Part shown: one piece after another, positions 6,341-10,425 of the stretch
Position numbering within the stretch: the first letter of the stretch is position 1
How the letters are laid out: every line of letters starts with the position of its first letter
NCBI GenBank assembly: GCA_017610225.1
Contig: JAFCCM010000068.1
Span: 1 to 10,425 of the forward strand
Direction of reading: 5' to 3'
DNA length: 10,425 nt
From: Candidatus Aenigmatarchaeota archaeon
GTDB lineage: Archaea > Aenigmatarchaeota > Aenigmatarchaeia > CG10238-14
The notes under the pieces: generated by a model
Seen by the model: the letters and a program-made list of their open reading frames with translations, nothing else
What the model was told of the DNA's origin: nothing
Database searches by the model: none
Translations under genes and position numbers: made by a program

Positions 6341-6467
6341 AAATGAACGTTCTAACTGAGAATGAAACTAACCAATAATTCAATAAATAGTTAGAACATA
6401 ATATAAATCATGGTTAATTTTAATTATTACCCGGTTATTATACCAATTAGTTTGGAGGATAAACAAA
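6341..6467 (+). promoter_or_regulatory. Intergenic region with a 9-bp inverted repeat, possible promoter region
   Basis: This is the longest gap between genes and separates replication from probable virion genes. GTTCTAACT (6349-6357) and AGTTAGAAC (6389-6397) form a perfect inverted repeat around a 31-nt loop. TATAAATC (6402-6409) resembles the T4 late promoter TATAAATA at seven of eight bases, and TTATTATAC lies near 6435-6443, but the region is so AT-rich that neither is convincing. There is no T-tract after the repeat, so it is not a standard terminator. The gap ends in a good SD, GGAGG at 6454-6458, for the next gene. Confidence 0.35.
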
Positions 6468-7388
6468 ATGACAAAGAAAAGAGTTTCGTATCAAAATTTG
6501 CTAAAACAAGCGATTACTGAATTTGATACATCAAAAACCGTAGATGTTAAAGGGCCCATGCTTGATCCAATACTCAAGTGGGACGGACAGGGCGAGATAC
6601 CCATCTATAAAGATGCCGCAAGCATTTTAGAAAGATACTACTTCAATGAAACAGCTGATAAGGGTGTTGAAGTTTCTGAGATGGAATATAATGAAGATGG
6701 AACTGAAGCAAAAACAGCTTCCGAGAAAGATGCAGAAGGTGAAGGTACAGAACAAGCTGGAACATCTGACAAAAATATTCCTGGCGAAAAGAAAGAAATC
6801 GCCAAAGACTTAGCCAAAGAGCAAGACGAAATTGAAGCTGACGAAGAGGAAGAAGAACTTAAAGAACAAGAAGATAAGAAAGAAGAAAAAGAAGAAGATA
6901 AAAAAGAAGATAAAAAAGAAGATGAAAAAGAAGATGAAAAAGAGGTAGACGAGTCTGCTAAAATTACTGAGGAATTAGAAAATTCAGTGATTGAAAAACT
7001 TATTGCTGAGATGGAAGAAGAAGATGATGAAGAAGATGATGAAGAAGAAAAAAAAATTAAAGAAGCAGATACTATGAAAGATGCACAGGGTGCAGGAACA
7101 CAACAAGCTGGTACAGGTCCAGCAGACAAAGAAGTTCCTGACAGAAAAGATGTTGCTGATAAAATGGTCAAACCTGCAAAAGTCAGTGAGCAAGATGAAG
7201 CTGACGAAGCTGACGAAGAGGAAGAAGAACTAGATCTAGATAAAGAAGTAGCTGAACAGGCACCGGCACCAAGTGCAGTTCCTGGTGGACCTTCTCCAAA
7301 GAAACAAGGTGAAGATGATGAAGAAGATGTTTATGAAGAAGCATTTAAAATTTTTCAAGAATCTATAGAAGACGACGATTCTGAATAA
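6468..7388 (+). CDS. Highly acidic, repeat-rich protein, possible prohead core or scaffold component
   Basis: I do not recognise a named family. Residues 1-60 are an ordinary folded-looking sequence containing VKGPMLDPILKWDG and DAASILERYYF. From about 70 onward it is almost entirely Glu, Asp and Lys, and is surely disordered. Two long internal copies are visible: KDAEGEGTEQAGT (88-100), NIPGEKKEIAKDLAK (103-117) and EQDEIEADEEEEEL (118-131) recur as KDAQGAGTQQAGT (204-216), EVPDRKDVADKMVK (222-235) and EQDEADEADEEEEEL (241-255). Between them, KEDK/KEDE units repeat in tandem. A helical segment EEAFKIFQESI (290-300) lies near the C-terminus. Acidic proteins near the portal gene in T4-like phages include prohead core components such as gp67; similarity of role is inferred only from location and charge. 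Confidence 0.8.
   Translation: MTKKRVSYQNLLKQAITEFDTSKTVDVKGPMLDPILKWDGQGEIPIYKDAASILERYYFNETADKGVEVSEMEYNEDGTEAKTASEKDAEGEGTEQAGTSDKNIPGEKKEIAKDLAKEQDEIEADEEEEELKEQEDKKEEKEEDKKEDKKEDEKEDEKEVDESAKITEELENSVIEKLIAEMEEEDDEEDDEEEKKIKEADTMKDAQGAGTQQAGTGPADKEVPDRKDVADKMVKPAKVSEQDEADEADEEEEELDLDKEVAEQAPAPSAVPGGPSPKKQGEDDEEDVYEEAFKIFQESIEDDDSE
6894..6941 (+). repeat. Four tandem 12-bp repeats inside the acidic gene
   Basis: Two copies of GAAGATAAAAAA are followed by two of GAAGATGAAAAA, coding for EDKK and EDEK units. The unit length is a multiple of three, so slippage would change protein length without breaking the frame. The surrounding coding strand is nearly pure purine. A similar GAAGATGATGAA repeat lies near 7018-7045. 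Confidence 0.85.
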
Positions 7389-7415
7389 TTTAGTTTCTTA
7401 TATAACTGGGATTAC

Positions 7416-7451
7416 AAGGTTAAGCAGGTTATATTATGCCTGCTTAGCCTT
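7416..7451 (+). other. Strong 13-bp stem-loop without a T-tract
   Basis: AAGGTTAAGCAGG (7416-7428) pairs with CCTGCTTAGCCTT (7439-7451), with one G-U pair, around a 10-nt loop. It is the strongest hairpin seen in the window and fills most of the gap between the acidic gene and the next gene. The 3' side continues AGGAATCGG rather than a T-run, so it is not a typical intrinsic terminator. An RNA-processing or mRNA-stabilising element is possible. Confidence 0.6.
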
Positions 7452-7471
7452 AGGAATCGGAAAGGACTAAT

Positions 7472-7771
7472 ATGAAAAAACTTTTAGTCATAAAAGACCG
7501 AGGTAAAACTATTTATTTTAAAAATCGAAAAGTTCGTACGCCTTGTACTTTAGAGGTTACCGATAAAGAAATTATAAAATTTCAAATATCTTTGAAAATG
7601 GCTGACATTCAACATTATTCAGTTAAGCTATTAAACAAAGATGAAGAGTTCAAGCAAATTATTGATTTTACAGATCATGAGGTTGTTATTGAGGAACTAG
7701 ATTGGGAAACCGATAAAAATGAAAAATCGAAAACTATATTAGAAAAATTAATGAATGGAGAATCACAATGA
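7472..7771 (+). CDS. Small protein of unknown function upstream of the portal gene
   Basis: I do not recognise this 99-residue protein. The N-terminal half is beta-like and basic (LLVIKDRGKTIYF, then RKVRTPCTLEV), followed by mixed segments and an acidic, Lys-rich C-terminal tail from about residue 75. It has no membrane segment or signal peptide. AAAGGA lies just upstream at a suitable distance, and its stop overlaps the next start (ATGA at 7768-7771), so the two genes are probably co-translated. Its place between the acidic protein and the portal suggests a virion or assembly role, by position only. Confidence 0.65.
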   Translation: MKKLLVIKDRGKTIYFKNRKVRTPCTLEVTDKEIIKFQISLKMADIQHYSVKLLNKDEEFKQIIDFTDHEVVIEELDWETDKNEKSKTILEKLMNGESQ

Positions 7772-8034
7772 AGCAAATAACAATATTTTTTTCTGATAGT
7801 GCGTCCATCAGTATTGATGATATAACTGATGAAGCAATAGAAGAATACACAGTCAAGCTATCCAAAATATTGGAAAGTAATAATGTAACAGTTTTACACA
7901 CATCCTCAAGCTCAATAATTATCCGACCTAATGTAATTTCTGCAGTTAAAGTTTCTAACGTAGGTGAACCACAAAAAGAAAAACCAATAGAAAATGAATC
8001 TATTGAAATTCCACAAGATACAATAACAGATTAG
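7768..8034 (+). CDS. Small protein of unknown function upstream of the portal gene
   Basis: No family is recognised for this 88-residue product. Residues 3-60 alternate hydrophobic and polar positions (ITIFFSDSASISIDD, VTVLHTSSSSIIIRP), suggesting a small alpha/beta domain. The last 25 or so residues are charged, Pro-containing and probably disordered. GGAG in the end of the previous gene serves as its SD, and the two frames overlap by 4 nt. It ends with TAG, and the next gene starts 8 nt later. The tight packing supports a real gene in the same transcription unit as the portal. Confidence 0.65.
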   Translation: MKQITIFFSDSASISIDDITDEAIEEYTVKLSKILESNNVTVLHTSSSSIIIRPNVISAVKVSNVGEPQKEKPIENESIEIPQDTITD

Positions 8035-8042
8035 GAATAGCG

Positions 8043-8504
8043 ATGAACCCAGAAACCCTTAACATTTTTTTAGTAATATTTAGTGTAATATTTGTAAGTA
8101 TTACAATAATATTATCATGGAAAATATATAAAAAATTATTAGCAATGAAGTATGTAAAGTCATTTGTAGATTATATAGCAGTCCTTGATTTTAATATAAA
8201 TAAAGCATATGAGATTATTCACAAAGATAGAATTTTAGTATATTCATTGGATGCTATGAGGGTAAAAGATGAAGAGTTTGCCGCAATTACACATGACTTT
8301 GCAAACCTTGTTATTAAAATTATAGGACCAACTCTTCATTCAGAATTTAACACTTTATATGGTAATGAAGAAACATTTATTTTTAATTTGATTGAATACT
8401 TCAATACTCGTTATGAAGATGATGAGATTAGAAAACAATCCCTAGATGCTATTGCTGAAAGTAATCAATCAGAGGACATAAAAAAATATGACACAACACC
8501 TTGA
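8043..8504 (+). CDS. Single-pass membrane-anchored protein of unknown function
   Basis: The 153-residue protein opens with one clear hydrophobic helix at residues 6-26 (NIFLVIFSVIFVSITIILSW), followed by basic KIYKK. This predicts an N-terminal anchor with the rest in the cytoplasm. The remainder is soluble-looking and helical, with an acidic, polar tail. There is no signal-peptidase site and only one helix, so a classical holin is not the first choice, although a holin-like or head-initiation membrane anchor is possible. T4-type prohead assembly begins at the inner membrane, so a membrane protein beside the portal gene would fit, but this is inference. AGGA lies upstream, and the 3' end overlaps the next gene by 17 nt. 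Confidence 0.68.
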   Translation: MNPETLNIFLVIFSVIFVSITIILSWKIYKKLLAMKYVKSFVDYIAVLDFNINKAYEIIHKDRILVYSLDAMRVKDEEFAAITHDFANLVIKIIGPTLHSEFNTLYGNEETFIFNLIEYFNTRYEDDEIRKQSLDAIAESNQSEDIKKYDTTP

Positions 8505-8757
8505 TCCATTAACAGAGTTCTTGCTTAAAGAGAAGGGTGAAGATATTACAGAAGCTGCAAAACGAACAACAAGAACAACTGTGTCAAGACAGACAAAAAT
8601 AAAAAGAGCAACTGGGCAACTTGCCAGTGTTGCGGCAAGACAAAGAAATGATCCAATTTATAAAAGGATGACTCATTATAGAGATTTATATTTTAAATAT
8701 CGAGAAATGATTCATAAAAAATATGGTCCAAGAGTGAGAAGTAAGGCAAGACGCTAA
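8488..8757 (+). CDS. Small very basic protein immediately upstream of the portal gene
   Basis: I cannot assign a family to this 89-residue protein. Residues 1-18 (LDPLTEFLLKEKGE) are amphipathic and mildly acidic. The rest is rich in Arg, Lys and Thr, with helical segments (TKIKRATGQLASVAARQR, then YRDLYFKYREMIHKKYG) and an RVRSKARR end. The charge suggests contact with nucleic acid or with acidic partners such as the Glu/Asp-rich protein encoded at 6468. The start is ATG at 8488, inside the preceding gene, with GAGGA upstream. The portal gene begins 19 nt after its stop, so it is probably in the same operon. Confidence 0.66.
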   Translation: MTQHLDPLTEFLLKEKGEDITEAAKRTTRTTVSRQTKIKRATGQLASVAARQRNDPIYKRMTHYRDLYFKYREMIHKKYGPRVRSKARR

Positions 8758-8776
8758 AAAGGAGATTTTCCATTAA

Positions 8777-10425
8777 ATGGCTAATAAAATATCAGATATA
8801 TTTGGTCAGCTAAAATCATCTATTGTTGGTACTAAAACAACTAAGCTTGATGCTGCTTTAGATAAAGCTGTAAAAGATATTGTCAGTTATAAATCTCATA
8901 GTGGAAGGAATGGATATATTGATTTAGTAAGAACTGTTATTGCTAAATCATCAACCGATATGGGCTTTGGTGGCTCAGGTTTATATTCACAGGGGCAAAC
9001 TGGACCAGCTTCATTTGGACAGGGAACTCGTTTAATGAGATATAAAACATATGAGGCTATTGTATCTACTATTAACTATGCATATAGAGCATTGAATGTT
9101 TTAACTGATAATATTTTATCACCGGATGATATTACAAAAATATCATTAGATGTTAAACCAAAGAGTTTTCTTGAAGATGAGACTCCTACAGAATCAAAAG
9201 TCAAACGTGTGAAAGAAGTTATTAGAAGTCTTAACCTTGAACGAAAACTTGAAACTATTGTAAAAGCTACTTTGGCATTAGGAGATTTCTTTTGTGAAAT
9301 TGCTCCGCCAAAAGTTGCATTAACAAGCAAATCAATGCTAAGCGAGAGTGGAAGTGGAAATTATCAACAATATATACAAGATCAAATTTCACAAGGAAAA
9401 AAAGAAGTTTGGACTGAAAAATTGAAAGTCAATCAAAAAGTTATAAATCTAAAAGTTTCAATTGATTATACTTCTTTTATGGAACAATCTAAACAAACAT
9501 CACCTGATAAAATGCTGGCAAATTTAAGTCTTGTATTTCATAAACCAAATTTGGTTATTAAACTGCAAAGTTCCTTATTTCCAATTTGTTTTGGATATTT
9601 AATTTTTCCTGAAATGAAAGGAATGAATATTCATGGAAGTACTTCTCAAATGGCAGAGTATCAAGATAATAAAGAATTGGCGGATATCATTAAATATATG
9701 ATTTTACAAACTGATCCTTCAAATGCATTAGAGATCAGATATGTTTCACCTGATAAAATGGTACATTTCATGATTCCTAGTATAAAATTTTATCCATATG
9801 GAGAATCAATATATGATGCTACTCAATATACAGCAAAAGTATTGATAGCACTACAAACAGCATTAGCAGTTCAACGACTTTCAAGGTCAACAGAGAAAAG
9901 AAAAATTGCCATTGAAGTTGGTCTTCCAAGAGATGCAAAGAAAGCTATTGAACAAATGAAAGAAGAATTCCGAAAAAGAAAAATTAGTCTTGATAGCTTC
10001 GGTACAGTTGATACAATACCAAGCATGATTACTACTTTTGAGGATGTTTATATTCCACAGAAAGATGGAAAACCATTTGTTGATATTTCTACATTTAATG
10101 AAGGAAATGTAGATGTTAGAAGTAAAGTCGATGAACTTAAATTTCTTAGAGATCAATTAACAGCAACATGGGGTGTACCTCCTAGCTTTCTTGGCATCGA
10201 AGAAAACCTTTCAAATAAAGCTGCTCTCAGTGAAGAAAATATTTTATTTGCAAGAACAGTAATAGGACATCAAAAATATTTGAGTGAGCAAATTACTGAA
10301 CTAGTAGAAAAAGTATTTGAAATCATTGATCCAGATGAAGCATTAATGCTATTTGAAAATGTTGATGTTCATTTACCAACACCCAAGTCTTTGCAATATG
10401 AAAGAGAAGCTAGATATATGAATGA
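8777..10425 (+). CDS. T4 gp20-type portal vertex protein, 3' end cut by window edge
   Basis: The frame is open from ATG 8777 to the window end (549 codons plus two bases), so the C-terminus is missing. An in-frame TAA at 8774-8776 fixes this start, with AAGGAG upstream at a rather long 12-nt spacer. Residues 339-348 (YPYGESIYDA) match the gp20 block, followed by a helical stretch with LQTALAVQRLSRSTEKR, corresponding to the gp20 ALVLYRLVRAPERR region. EDVYIPQKDG (422-431), STFNEGNVD (438-446) and VPPSFLG (467-473) correspond to the gp20 EDFWLP, STLPGGNL and VPxSRL segments in the same order. It should form the dodecameric ring through which DNA is packaged and to which the tail attaches. At 549+ residues it is already slightly longer than T4 gp20 (524). 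Confidence 0.9.
   Translation, partial: MANKISDIFGQLKSSIVGTKTTKLDAALDKAVKDIVSYKSHSGRNGYIDLVRTVIAKSSTDMGFGGSGLYSQGQTGPASFGQGTRLMRYKTYEAIVSTINYAYRALNVLTDNILSPDDITKISLDVKPKSFLEDETPTESKVKRVKEVIRSLNLERKLETIVKATLALGDFFCEIAPPKVALTSKSMLSESGSGNYQQYIQDQISQGKKEVWTEKLKVNQKVINLKVSIDYTSFMEQSKQTSPDKMLANLSLVFHKPNLVIKLQSSLFPICFGYLIFPEMKGMNIHGSTSQMAEYQDNKELADIIKYMILQTDPSNALEIRYVSPDKMVHFMIPSIKFYPYGESIYDATQYTAKVLIALQTALAVQRLSRSTEKRKIAIEVGLPRDAKKAIEQMKEEFRKRKISLDSFGTVDTIPSMITTFEDVYIPQKDGKPFVDISTFNEGNVDVRSKVDELKFLRDQLTATWGVPPSFLGIEENLSNKAALSEENILFARTVIGHQKYLSEQITELVEKVFEIIDPDEALMLFENVDVHLPTPKSLQYEREARYMN

Noticed and set aside
6337..6378. Thirteen-codon minigene overlapping the helicase stop (ATGA)
   Set aside because: Too short to judge, no SD at a proper distance, and part of it lies in the inverted repeat.
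6638..7193. Two minus-strand reading frames rich in Ser or Phe opposite the acidic gene
   Set aside because: They mirror the purine-rich GAA/GAT codons of the + strand gene and have no SD or sensible protein composition.
7416..7451. Intrinsic terminator call for the hairpin
   Set aside because: No T-tract follows on the + strand, and no matching A-tract precedes it for the minus strand.
8195..8202. Exact TATAAATA, the T4 late promoter element
   Set aside because: It is inside the coding sequence of the membrane protein gene in AT-rich DNA and is likely chance.

Overview
The window looks like part of a large, AT-rich, T4-like tailed phage (myovirus) genome. All convincing genes lie on the + strand, are tightly packed and often overlap by a few bases. 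They combine phage core functions (a DnaB-type replicative helicase and a gp20-type portal) with auxiliary genes typical of large phages. Stops TAA, TAG and TGA all end genes, so the standard bacterial code fits. Most genes have strong Shine-Dalgarno (SD) sites, and several apparently start with TTG. This favours a host that depends strongly on SD-led initiation, such as a low-GC Gram-positive, but the host is an inference.

Positions 1-3836 form an auxiliary block. In order it holds a homologue of ribosomal protein bS21, a GroES/gp31-like co-chaperonin, a thymidylate synthase family enzyme of archaeal type, a small Cys-rich protein, a proteasome/HslV-fold Ntn hydrolase, and a tRNA-guanine transglycosylase-like protein best read as a DpdA-type DNA 7-deazaguanine transglycosylase. 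Together these suggest control of host translation, protein folding, nucleotide supply, proteolysis and DNA modification.

Positions 3833-4800 hold a family of small DnaJ-type zinc-motif proteins (CxxCxGxG). About 435 bp has been duplicated in tandem. The second unit carries a start-less remnant of the first gene and a frameshifted copy of the second. The SD for each downstream gene lies inside codons of the upstream zinc motif.

Positions 4829-6340 encode the helicase. A 127-bp gap with an inverted repeat follows. From 6468 onward lies what is probably a virion-assembly module: a very acidic repeat-rich protein, a strong hairpin, four small unknown proteins (one membrane-anchored, one very basic) and the portal gene, which runs off the right edge.

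The points most worth following up are the phage bS21 with an apparently non-AUG start, the proteasome-like hydrolase with a serine in place of the usual threonine, the stand-alone DpdA-like enzyme, and the duplicated zinc-motif genes with embedded starts. No tRNA, CRISPR array or insertion sequence was seen.
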